A stretch of 60,811 bases of DNA, from assembly GCF_000427665.1 (NCBI RefSeq), contig NZ_ATYL01000005.1:1-60811 (forward strand), in the 5' to 3' direction. The position numbers and the translations under genes were made by a program. The notes under the pieces were generated by a model. It did not search any database and was not told the DNA's origin. It was given only the letters and a program-made list of their open reading frames with translations. The DNA comes from Geminicoccus roseus DSM 18922. Lineage in GTDB: Bacteria; Pseudomonadota; Alphaproteobacteria; Geminicoccales; Geminicoccaceae. Positions within the stretch are counted from its first letter, which is position 1, and every line of letters starts with the position of its first letter. Shown here in pieces: positions 18,711-25,309 of this stretch.

Positions 18711-19630
18711 GCAGGCAGACCATCCTCGACCGCCACCCCTCCCCGGCCACGCCAACGCCGGTCATGCCGAGTGCGTGTGCAACCGGCGGCTGCGGTGGTG
18801 CGCCTGCCGATGCGCGGCTGCGGCCGGCACCACCCAGCTTCGGTGCCGTAGCCGTCAACGGCGTGGAGATAGAGCCGGAGGCGATCGCACTGGAGATCCA
18901 GCACCATCCGTCTCCCGACGGCGAGGCGGCCTGGCGCCAGGCCGCCCGGGCGCTCGTGGTGCGCGAGCTCTTCCTCCAGGAGGCCCGGCGCCTCGGCATC
19001 GAGCCCGATCCGGAGGAGGACGATGCCGGCCGCAGCGAAACCCTCGACGATGCCGTGATCCGGGCGCTCCTGGAGCGGCAGATCGAACCGAATCTTGTAG
19101 GGGCGGAGGAATGCCGGCGCTATTACGAGGGGCACGTCCACCGCTTCCGTACCCCGGAGCTTTTCGAGGCATCGCACATCCTGATCGAGCCGGATGGCGA
19201 CGATGCGGCTGCCTGGGCGGCGGCCGAAGCGGAAGCCCGCGCGATCGCGGCCGAGGTCGGTGACGATCCCGGAGCGTTCGCCGAGGCGGCCCGCGCGTTC
19301 TCCAAATGCCCCTCGGCCCATCAGGAAGGCTCTCTTGGCCAGGTGCGGCGCGGCGAGCTGGTCGCGGTCGTACAGGAGGCGCTGGAGGCGCTCCCCGAAG
19401 GTACGGCTGGCCGTGAGCCGGCCCGGTCTAGGTTCGGCTGGCACGTCCTGCGGCTACAGCGCCGCATCGCCGGGCACACGCTGCCGTTCGAAATGGTCAA
19501 GGACAGGATCGCCGACATGCTGGAGGCTCGCGCCTGGGCGACGTCGGCGGCCCTATATACGGCGGAGCTGGCAGGGTCGGCAGAGATCGAGGGCGTGGTG
19601 ATAGATCCTGCCACGGGCGGGGCCGCCTGA
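18707..19630 (+). CDS. Parvulin-type peptidyl-prolyl isomerase of the nar operon
   Basis: A 307-residue protein with an N-terminal Pro- and Cys-rich segment (SACATGGCGGAP), a helical SurA/NifM-like region (residues about 50-140) and a parvulin domain containing ELFEASHILIEP, FAEAARAFSKCPSA, EGSLGQVRRGEL and FGWHVLRLQRR. A parvulin gene directly after narI is a known arrangement, for example in pseudomonads, and is thought to aid folding of nitrate reductase. No signal peptide, so cytoplasmic. ATGA overlap with narI and TGATG overlap with the next gene show it belongs to the operon. Confidence 0.88.
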   Translation: MSRQTILDRHPSPATPTPVMPSACATGGCGGAPADARLRPAPPSFGAVAVNGVEIEPEAIALEIQHHPSPDGEAAWRQAARALVVRELFLQEARRLGIEPDPEEDDAGRSETLDDAVIRALLERQIEPNLVGAEECRRYYEGHVHRFRTPELFEASHILIEPDGDDAAAWAAAEAEARAIAAEVGDDPGAFAEAARAFSKCPSAHQEGSLGQVRRGELVAVVQEALEALPEGTAGREPARSRFGWHVLRLQRRIAGHTLPFEMVKDRIADMLEARAWATSAALYTAELAGSAEIEGVVIDPATGGAA

Positions 19631-19932
19631 TGCCGACGCTGGGAGACATCCTGGGATCGGCACGGCGATCCGCGGCCGGGTTCGAGAAATGGGTCGCGGC
19701 GGGTGATCCGGAGCTCGCCGAGGGTGCGCGGCTGGCGGCTGCCCGCTCGAACACCTCCCTGGCCGTTTTCGTCCGGTTCGCAGTGGCGGATTTCAGCCGC
19801 TTTGCGGACGAGGAGGATTGGGCGCAGCTCACCCAGATCATGCGTGACGATCCGGATCCGGGAAGCGCATGCCTCGTTGCGATGGTGCGCTGGCGGCTGG
19901 CTGCCAAAGGCTGCGCCGACCACTCCGCCTGA
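19630..19932 (+). CDS. Small nar-operon accessory protein, 100 aa
   Basis: Begins in the stop codon of the parvulin gene (TGATG), so it is co-translated with it. The protein is mostly helical: MPTLGDILGSARRSAAGFEK, then ARSNTSLAVFVRFAVADF, FADEEDWAQLTQIMRDDPDP and MVRWRLAAKGC. I do not recognise a named family. Its position suggests a role in maturation or regulation of nitrate reductase; that is inference from context only. A 39-bp gap separates it from the next small gene. Confidence 0.75.
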   Translation: MPTLGDILGSARRSAAGFEKWVAAGDPELAEGARLAAARSNTSLAVFVRFAVADFSRFADEEDWAQLTQIMRDDPDPGSACLVAMVRWRLAAKGCADHSA

Positions 19933-19971
19933 TCGCGTGAGCCGTCCGATAATGCGGGTGAGGAGCAGACG

Positions 19972-20196
19972 ATGACCACCAAGCCTTCAGGCAGAGCAGC
20001 AGATAAAGCCGACGGTGCGCCGTTGAACCCGGCTCTCAAGGAAGCCAAGGACAGCACGTACGGAGCGGATCAGCAGGGAACTGATCCGATGGACACCGTG
20101 TCCGTCCAAAAGGACGAAGGCACCGCATGGCCGATGATCTGGGCAGTGACGGTGATCGCCTGCGTGATCATCACGATCCTTCTGCTCGTCTTCTGA
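19972..20196 (+). CDS. Small single-span membrane protein, 74 aa
   Basis: Start at ATG 19972, preceded by GAGGAGCAG. The first 50 residues are hydrophilic and disordered-looking (SGRAADKADGAPLNPALKE), followed by one membrane helix at the very C-terminus (WPMIWAVTVIACVIITILL, LVF). This tail-anchored layout with no other domain is of unknown function. As the last gene in the nar run it may associate with the nitrate reductase complex or transporter; inference only. Confidence 0.7.
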   Translation: MTTKPSGRAADKADGAPLNPALKEAKDSTYGADQQGTDPMDTVSVQKDEGTAWPMIWAVTVIACVIITILLLVF

Positions 20197-20626
20197 CGGG
20201 TCGCGTCACGCCGCGTCATTGGTCACGCCCGGAGGGGCAATGGGCGGCCGAACGCGGGCAGCTGATACAGGGCGGCGCTCCCGGGACGGGTGGAAAGGGA
20301 AGGCCGCCGAACAGGATCCACTACAGCTGACAGCGGGACCAACGTGAGGCGGAACTTGCTGGAATGACGGACAGGGCAGAGCCATGGCTGAGATAAAGAT
20401 GGCAGGAGAACGGTGCACAGCCGGCCACTTCATTATGCCTTGGCACGGCCGCCGCGATCGGAACTCGGACAGCCGCAGCAGGATCCGACCTCTTGGAAGG
20501 ACCTCTAGCGGTGTAGGCTCAAATGAGCCGGATGCCTTTGGAGGCCCTGTCCTCACGATCGCTGCGCCCCATCAACCCTGTAGCTGATCGAGGGTCAAGG
20601 TAGGCGTCCACACGGGAGGGATCGAC
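20197..20626. other. Intergenic after the nar operon
   Basis: No supported gene. A short frame from ATG 20384 (MAEIKMAGERCTAGHFIMPW) has no known relatives. GGGAGGGATCGAC at its end is the ribosome site of the DUF1858 gene. Confidence 0.35.
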
Positions 20627-20887
20627 ATGATCGCTACCGCCGATACCATCGTGGATGAACTCATGTCCACCCACCGCGAGGTGATCCCAGTCTTCATCCG
20701 GTTCCGGATGCATTGCATTGGTTGCCCGATCGGCCACTTCCACACGGTTGCGGAAGCCTGTGCTCTCCACGGCAGAGACCTTACCAATTTTCTGCAGGCA
20801 GTTAACGCCTCCACCTGCCAGCCGCGCCATTCCTTTCCAGAACCGGCCTCGGATGATCCTACTCGGGCAACTGCTCCGCGAGCATGA
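20627..20887 (+). CDS. DUF1858 domain protein
   Basis: An 86-residue cytoplasmic protein with a single DUF1858 domain: ADTIVDELMSTHREVIPVFI, then RFRMHCIGCPIGHFHTVAEA and LTNFLQAVN. The Cys-x2-Cys pair in CIGCP is the redox-active disulfide motif of this family, found near hybrid-cluster and NO/nitrate metabolism genes. A strong ribosome site (GGGAGGG) fixes the start. Its last 29 bp overlap the 3' end of the convergent Crp/Fnr gene, so the extra hydrophilic tail (FPEPASDDPTRATAPRA) may be specific to this locus. Confidence 0.8.
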   Translation: MIATADTIVDELMSTHREVIPVFIRFRMHCIGCPIGHFHTVAEACALHGRDLTNFLQAVNASTCQPRHSFPEPASDDPTRATAPRA

Positions 20888-21563
20888 GGAGTTGGTGCGG
20901 GTCGCGCAGCACGACCCGCTTTCGCCCGCTCGCCACCAGCCCGCGCGCCTCCCAACGGGACATCACCCGGCTGACGGTATGCAACGTGGTGCCGGTCATC
21001 TCGGCGATGTCCTGGCGCGTCAGCGGGAAATTGATCAGCACTCCTTCTTCCGTCCTCGTTCCGGCCTGTTTGGCTAATCGCAGCAGCGCGTGCGCGACAC
21101 GCCGCTCAACTTCCTCGGTCGCCAGCTCCCGAAGCCGCGCGTCAGCCTCCTGCAGCCGCTGCCCGATCAAGGATAGCGCGTTGGCAGCGAGCACCGGACT
21201 TTGGGCGAGGAATTTCTCCCATTGGCAGGTAGGCCAAGCTAGCGCCACGCTATCCACGATAGCCGACGCGGTGCCTGGATAGGAGGTGCGCTGCATGACC
21301 TTGGCCAAACCGAAGATCTCGCCCGGGTTTACGTGGCGCACGATCATCTGCTGTCCATCCGAGGTAGTATGCATCACCCTCAGCCGGCCGTGGAGCAGGA
21401 CGAAGAACTCAGTGGCGGCAGCGCCTTGCTCAAAAGCTGCCACGCCCTTTGGCAGTTGCCGCACTGTCGCAACCGCCAGTACGGCCTCAAGATCATTCGC
21501 CCCCACCGACCTAAAGATCGACAGATCGCGGATGAGCGATGGGTCCAGGTTAGGGAAATGCAT
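20859..21563 (-). CDS. Crp/Fnr-family regulator, Dnr-like
   Basis: A 234-residue transcription factor: cyclic-nucleotide-type sensor domain (IFRSVGANDLEAVLAVATVR to about residue 120), a dimer helix, and a winged HTH with FPLTRQDIAEMTGTTLHTVS, RVMSRWEARGLV. It lacks the N-terminal Cys cluster of oxygen-sensing FNR; the only Cys near the sensor is in WPTCQW. This fits the Dnr/Nnr branch that senses NO. The recognition helix has Ser-Arg as in FNR but His where FNR has Glu. It is a good candidate for the site at 8931, though another FNR could serve. Confidence 0.85.
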   Translation of the reverse strand: MHFPNLDPSLIRDLSIFRSVGANDLEAVLAVATVRQLPKGVAAFEQGAAATEFFVLLHGRLRVMHTTSDGQQMIVRHVNPGEIFGLAKVMQRTSYPGTASAIVDSVALAWPTCQWEKFLAQSPVLAANALSLIGQRLQEADARLRELATEEVERRVAHALLRLAKQAGTRTEEGVLINFPLTRQDIAEMTGTTLHTVSRVMSRWEARGLVASGRKRVVLRDPHQLLMLAEQLPE

Positions 21564-21700
21564 CGTGCATGTTCATGCTGCCGCAGCGGCGTGTACGTTG
21601 AAAAGCCGGCTGTTCAAGCCAATGTCTCGAAGAGTACTGTTAGCATAGAGCGATGCATTTGCTGGCTGCGGCAATGAAACAAGTTAATTTTACTCGTCGA

Positions 21701-21764
21701 CTACGTTATGAGCGGCTTGATGCCGGGTTCGGCAAAGAACCAACCGATATAGCCGCCTCTGTAG
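21701..21764 (-). repeat. Diverged inverted repeat, left arm
   Basis: On the minus strand it reads YRGGYIGWFFAEPGIKPL, then ACGTAG as a stop. It matches 23473-23540 on the plus strand at 40 of the first 54 bases, including the exact 13-mer GCATCAAGCCGCT. It could be the end of a decayed gene family. Confidence 0.55.
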
Positions 21765-21834
21765 AACGTCAACCAGTTTGGCCGGTTGGCAACAATCATG
21801 TCGATCGGTTTGTCGTCGTGATCTGCTTTCGATC

Positions 21835-22266
21835 TTAAGTGCGCAGCAGGGCCCCCAGCTCCGCCCGCTGCTGCACGAGGTCAGCTAAGCTGTAGCGGTC
21901 GAGCACGGCCAGGAAAGCCTGGCGAGCCTCGTAAAGTGCACCACGCAGTCCGCAAGCCGGCACGATCGGGCAGGGGGCGTGCAGTGGTTCAAAGCACGGT
22001 GCGAGCGCCATGTCCGGCTCAACGCGCCGCACGACATCGCCTAAACTGATTTCCTGAGCCGGTCTGCCAAGCCGCAATCCACCGCCCTTACCACGCGCGG
22101 TGACGACGTAGCCGGCCAGCCCGAGCTGGTGAGAGACCTTGTTCAGGTGCGTTTTTGAGATGCCATAGGCGTTGGCGACCTCCGCGATGGTCGCGAGATC
22201 GTCTCCCTTCACGGAGAGGTACATCAGCATGCGCAGTGCATAGTCGGCGTAGATAGTCAGGCGCAC
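21835..22266 (-). CDS. nsrR: NsrR-type Rrf2 repressor (NO sensor)
   Basis: A 143-residue protein starting at GTG 22266 (VRLTIYADYALRML), the usual start of this family, with GGAGCGG upstream; upstream ATG codons give a longer, less typical N-terminus. HTH: LATIAEVANAYGISKTHLNK. Cys91, Cys99 and Cys105 (spacing C-x7-C-x5-C in PCFEPLHAPCPIVPACGL) match the iron-sulfur ligands of NsrR, which loses DNA binding on NO exposure. The divergent globin and ferredoxin genes are the likely targets, together with autoregulation through the site at 22345. Confidence 0.85.
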   Translation of the reverse strand: MRLTIYADYALRMLMYLSVKGDDLATIAEVANAYGISKTHLNKVSHQLGLAGYVVTARGKGGGLRLGRPAQEISLGDVVRRVEPDMALAPCFEPLHAPCPIVPACGLRGALYEARQAFLAVLDRYSLADLVQQRAELGALLRT

Positions 22267-22344
22267 AACGGTTCCGCTCCCGGCCGCAGTCTCGGCCATG
22301 CGGAAAGATATACAGACAATCTTGCTTTTGCCCGAGCAAGGTAT

Positions 22345-22367
22345 AACATTCATCTCGAATATATGTT
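22345..22367. promoter_or_regulatory. Candidate NsrR operator
   Basis: AACAT-N2-AT-N5-AT-N2-ATGTT forms a 23-bp dyad with 7 of 11 pairs matching, in an AT-rich pocket between nsrR and the globin gene. Spacing and half-site (AACATTCAT) resemble NsrR sites of proteobacteria. Prediction only. Confidence 0.5.
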
Positions 22368-22483
22368 TACCGTGCCGGCTTTCGAGAGGCGAGAGGTGGC
22401 GGCAAACACAGTGCTTTAGGTGTTCCTGCCGCCGGAGTCCGGCACGGGATGCATCAAACGAAAACGAGGAGGACGGTCAGGTC

Positions 22484-22989
22484 ATGCATGATAGGTTTGT
22501 CAACCAATGTACTGGCCTGGAACCAGCCATACGCTCTGACCACGGAGACGCTGTGGCCCCCCCTCAAGGCGGGACGACCGCAAGCGCCAACCCCATCACG
22601 GAGGAGGGCATCCGGCTGCTGCTGGGCCTGTTCTACGATCAAGTTCGCCGCGACCCCCAGCTCGGTCCTGCGCCGTTGGCACATCGGACGCCGACTGGGC
22701 ACCACACCTCGCGCGCATCTCGGACTTCTGGTCTTCGGTGATGCTGGGCAGCGGCCGCTACCACGGCAACCCCTTCTCGACCCACCTGCGCCTTCCGGAC
22801 TTGGAACCGATCATGTTCGGTCGCTGGCTTGCGCTCTTCGGCGCGGCCTGCACCGAGGTGTTCGATCCAGAGGTGGCCGGTCTCTTACAGAAGCGTGCGG
22901 AGCGCATCTCGCGCAGCCTGCGCACAGGCCTGTTCGACCGACTACCCGCACCACATGAAGCTGCGTCTGCAAAGGCGGCACAATGCTGA
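22484..22989 (+). pseudogene. Group 3 truncated hemoglobin, frameshifted
   Basis: The ATG at 22484 follows GAGGAGGACGGTCAGGTC. The first frame runs through ITEEGIRLLLGLFYDQVRRD, PQLGP and is lost near 22690; the homologous sequence resumes in another frame as [56 protein letters not shown] to a stop at 22989. [16 protein letters not shown] and the following His are hallmarks of group 3 globins, which bind O2/NO. One missing base explains the break. If real, the gene is dead; a sequencing error is possible because both halves are well preserved. Confidence 0.8.
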
Positions 22990-23005
22990 TTGCCCTGAGG
23001 TTCGC

Positions 23006-23335
23006 ATGCCCTACGTCGTCACAGAGAACTGCATCAAGTGTAAGTACATGGACTGTGTCGAAGTCTGTCCGGTGGATTGCTTCTATGTGGGCCAGAACAT
23101 GCTCGTCATCCATCCGGATGAGTGCATCGATTGTGGTGTTTGTGAGCCAGAGTGCCCGGCGGAGGCGATTGTCCCGGACAGTGACGCCCGCGCGATCGCC
23201 TGGATTGAACGCAATCGCATCTTCGCGGCACAGTGGCCCAACGTTACCCATAAGGACGAGCCGCCGCCGGATGCCGACGAGTGGAAGGACAAGCCGGGCA
23301 AAGAGGCCTTGTTCTCGCCTGAACCAGGTGCGTGA
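23006..23335 (+). CDS. fdxA: Seven-iron ferredoxin, FdxA type
   Basis: A 109-residue cytoplasmic electron carrier. It starts [20 protein letters not shown] and continues CPVDCFYVG; the pattern Cys9-x7-Cys17-x3-Cys21 with [12 protein letters not shown] further on provides one 3Fe-4S and one 4Fe-4S cluster. The C-terminal extension ([29 protein letters not shown]) is typical of FdxA in alphaproteobacteria. It follows the globin by 16 bp and probably shares its NsrR-controlled promoter. Confidence 0.92.
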   Translation: MPYVVTENCIKCKYMDCVEVCPVDCFYVGQNMLVIHPDECIDCGVCEPECPAEAIVPDSDARAIAWIERNRIFAAQWPNVTHKDEPPPDADEWKDKPGKEALFSPEPGA

Positions 23336-23738
23336 TCGCGAGGGCCTGGAAGCAGGGCAACCGTATCGAGCGCGACATCTGGAACATCCCAGTGGCCGCT
23401 GACGGCGAGGACGTCATCCTACCTCGTGCTGGCGACGCTCGTCAGATTCAACAATGCCTGCTGCCGATTGAGCTATGGAGGCGGCCACACCGGTCGCATC
23501 CTTGCGAAACTGAGCATCAAGCCGCTTGTGATCAACGTAGGCTACCGCGGTCAGCAGATTCCGACCATTCATCCGCAGCCGCTCGCCATCCCGATGGACC
23601 TGATGGCGACGGAGGGCGGCGTTGCTCTCCACCGGAGCGGTTGATCAGGAACCGCCAGATCTCGGCTTCGGCACGCACTCGTCAACCGCGCTCCGGCGTC
23701 ATCAGCGTGCAGCAACAAAGGAATGGAAGGAGATCGAA
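23336..23738. other. Gene-poor stretch holding one arm of a diverged repeat
   Basis: Several short frames but no recognisable gene. Bases 23473-23540 are related to the inverted copy at 21701-21764 (see the repeat entries). The final bases contain the ribosome site of the gene at 23739. Confidence 0.35.
23473..23540 (+). repeat. Diverged inverted repeat, right arm
   Basis: Plus-strand copy of 21701-21764 (inverted relative to it), reading YGGGHTGRILAKLSIKPL in the same frame. The pair flanks nsrR, the globin and fdxA. Confidence 0.55.
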
Positions 23739-23981
23739 ATGCGCCGGATGATGGGTTTCCCGTTAGGGTGTGTGGGCTTCATCGCTTCTGTAATGTTCAT
23801 CGTCTGGATCATGGGTGCCTTCGAGGGGAGCAACCTCGGCACCCATGGTTGGATCGCCTTCACGCTGGGGGTTGTCATTACGTGCGCGCTCGGGATCGGC
23901 CTGATGGCGCTCGTGTTCTATAGCGACCGGAGCGGACAGGATGATCGCGCCGGAGGCGGCGGGGACAATCGGAATCGCTGA
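23739..23981 (+). CDS. Small two-helix membrane protein, 80 aa
   Basis: Starts at ATG 23739 behind GGAAGGAGATCGAA, a near-ideal ribosome site. Two membrane spans: GCVGFIASVMFIVWIMGAF and WIAFTLGVVITCALGIGLMA with LVFY, joined by a short polar loop; the C-terminal tail is charged (SDRSGQDDRAGGGGDNRNR). No named family recognised. It lies after fdxA in the same direction and could be part of the NO/redox group, though 400 bp separate them. Confidence 0.65.
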   Translation: MRRMMGFPLGCVGFIASVMFIVWIMGAFEGSNLGTHGWIAFTLGVVITCALGIGLMALVFYSDRSGQDDRAGGGGDNRNR

Positions 23982-24182
23982 GGCTGCCAGGAGATCTCAC
24001 GCGCAGATCATCATTGTGCGGGTGTGCCACATAAACGTCTCCGAACAGCCGTTGCCGGAGGCTAAACAGCACCGTCTGCCAGACGGCCCCGAAGCCTCCA
24101 TCCGTTTGCCTGGAATAAGTGATTCAAGCCAAACACTATGTTGTTCGAGACATGGGCGGCTTTAGAGCCGCTTCTTCCTCCG

Positions 24183-24205
24183 TCATCCCGGGACCGTACA
24201 CCTAG
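24183..24205 (+). repeat. Solo terminal repeat related to the IS481 element
   Basis: TCAT..CGGGACCG.ACACCTAG matches the right end of the IS481 element (35343-35365) at 20 of 23 positions. It lies just after a short IS5-like N-terminal remnant (24138-24180, W-A-A-LEPLLPP). No IS481 transposase is beside it, so this is a leftover end. Confidence 0.5.
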
Positions 24206-24289
24206 GGCGGTCACAGGAGGGAGTGGGTGTCCAGGCTGGATTACCAATTTACTTGTCCACAAATGTCATAATATCCCTACCAGATATTG

Positions 24290-24540
24290 GTTATCAGCTG
24301 GTGGAGCGACGCCGGCGTGCACGACATGGGCTATGTCTCGCTCGAAAGCCTGCTGGGCCAGGTCGAGGTCAGCGGCCGCGGCGGCACCGTGCTCCAGCCA
24401 GCCCTCACCCGGCTGGAAGGCGACAAGTGCTTCCGAGGGATGCGCCGATTCTGCTGATCACCAATGGCGGCTGCGACCTGCTCACCTGCCGGCGCGAGCA
24501 CGCTTTCCTGATGCTAAAAGGTACCCGCCTGCCTTCCTGA
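24290..24540 (+). pseudogene. VWA-like metal-binding domain remnant
   Basis: First frame VISWWSDAGVHDMGYVSLES, then LLGQVEVSGRGGTVLQPALT, then after a shift near 24440 the second frame PRDAPILLITNGGCDLLTCR, REHAFLMLKGTRLP. These are the Asp-containing first strand, the GRGGT loop and the ILLIT(D/N)G strand of a von Willebrand A-like domain, as in the C-terminal part of large VWA-like proteins paired with MoxR-type ATPases. The N-terminal part and partner gene are missing. Confidence 0.55.
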
Positions 24541-24617
24541 CCGCGGCGCTAGACTTCCACTTCAACGCGAAGTCCGAGCCTGTAGCGACAACCTCCAGCC
24601 CCCAATGAGGAACGAAG

Positions 24618-24639
24618 TGCTGTAGGAAGCACTACAGCG
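24618..24639. promoter_or_regulatory. Palindrome 1 ahead of the restriction locus
   Basis: TGCTGTA-N8-TACAGCG, one base from a perfect dyad. The spacer begins GGAAG like that of palindrome 2. Located 89 bp before the first gene of the locus. Confidence 0.6.
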
Positions 24640-24676
24640 AACTTTTAGCTTGATTGACCTGAACATATGACTTAAG

Positions 24677-24698
24677 CGCTGTAGGAAGACATACAGCG
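24677..24698. promoter_or_regulatory. Palindrome 2 ahead of the restriction locus
   Basis: CGCTGTA-N8-TACAGCG, a perfect 7-bp dyad exactly 59 bp after palindrome 1. It ends 8 bp before the GTG start of the first gene, so a bound protein would block transcription or translation. Probable operator pair. Confidence 0.65.
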
Positions 24699-24706
24699 AG
24701 AATGCC

Positions 24707-25309
24707 GTGCGGCTTACCGAAACTTGCTTGATCCAGACAGGGTATACCGCCCGAAGCAGGCTTGAGCCTGCCCGGTACGGTGGTGTGCCGGTCATCCAGC
24801 TGCGGGATATTTCGGCTGATGGCGCTATCGAGCCCGATCGCCTGACGCGGGTCGATCTCGCAGACCTTCCCGATCGTTACTTCGTCCGTGCCGGGGACGT
24901 GCTCTTTCGCTCACGTGGTGATCGATGCACCGCATCCGCACTCAACGAACGCTTTGACGAGCCGGCGCTTGCGGTCCTGCCCTTGATCATCTTGCGCCCG
25001 AAGCCGGATGTCGTGATCCCGGAGTACCTAGCCTGGGTGATCAATCAGCCGGCGGCGCAGCGGCATTTCAACGATGCGGCACGCGGCACCAGCATGCGGA
25101 TGGTGCCCAAGTCGAGCCTCGACGACCTTCAAATCGACATTCCCAACATCGAAACGCAACGCAGGATCGTCGCAATCGATGTCCTGGCGGAGCGCGAACG
25201 GGCGCTGTCAGTCCTTGTGGCTGATAAACGAAGACAACTGGCCAGCCTGATCCTTGGCGAAAGTCTCAAGATGAGTTGCCATAACATTAAGCGAAAAGGC
25301 AAAACATGA
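24707..25309 (+). CDS. Half-size type I restriction specificity protein
   Basis: A 200-residue protein from GTG 24707. It resembles a single target-recognition unit of HsdS: VIQLRDISADGAIEPDRLTR, YFVRAGDVLFRSRGDR, PEYLAWVINQPAAQRHF, GTSMRMVPKSSLDDLQIDIP and the spacer helix ETQRRIVAIDVLAERERAL. A normal HsdS has two such units in about 400 residues. It could act as a dimer, as shown for some half-S subunits, or tune the specificity of the full HsdS downstream. ATGA overlap with hsdM couples their translation. Confidence 0.75.
   Translation: MRLTETCLIQTGYTARSRLEPARYGGVPVIQLRDISADGAIEPDRLTRVDLADLPDRYFVRAGDVLFRSRGDRCTASALNERFDEPALAVLPLIILRPKPDVVIPEYLAWVINQPAAQRHFNDAARGTSMRMVPKSSLDDLQIDIPNIETQRRIVAIDVLAERERALSVLVADKRRQLASLILGESLKMSCHNIKRKGKT

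Noticed and set aside
23332-23751. 139-codon frame directly after fdxA
   Set aside because: The product is Arg/His-rich and low in structure; another frame over the same bases carries the peptide shared with 21701-21764, so this frame is unlikely to be real.
24618-24698. Two repeated palindromes considered as a short CRISPR array
   Set aside because: Only two copies, each internally palindromic, a regulatory location, and no cas genes.
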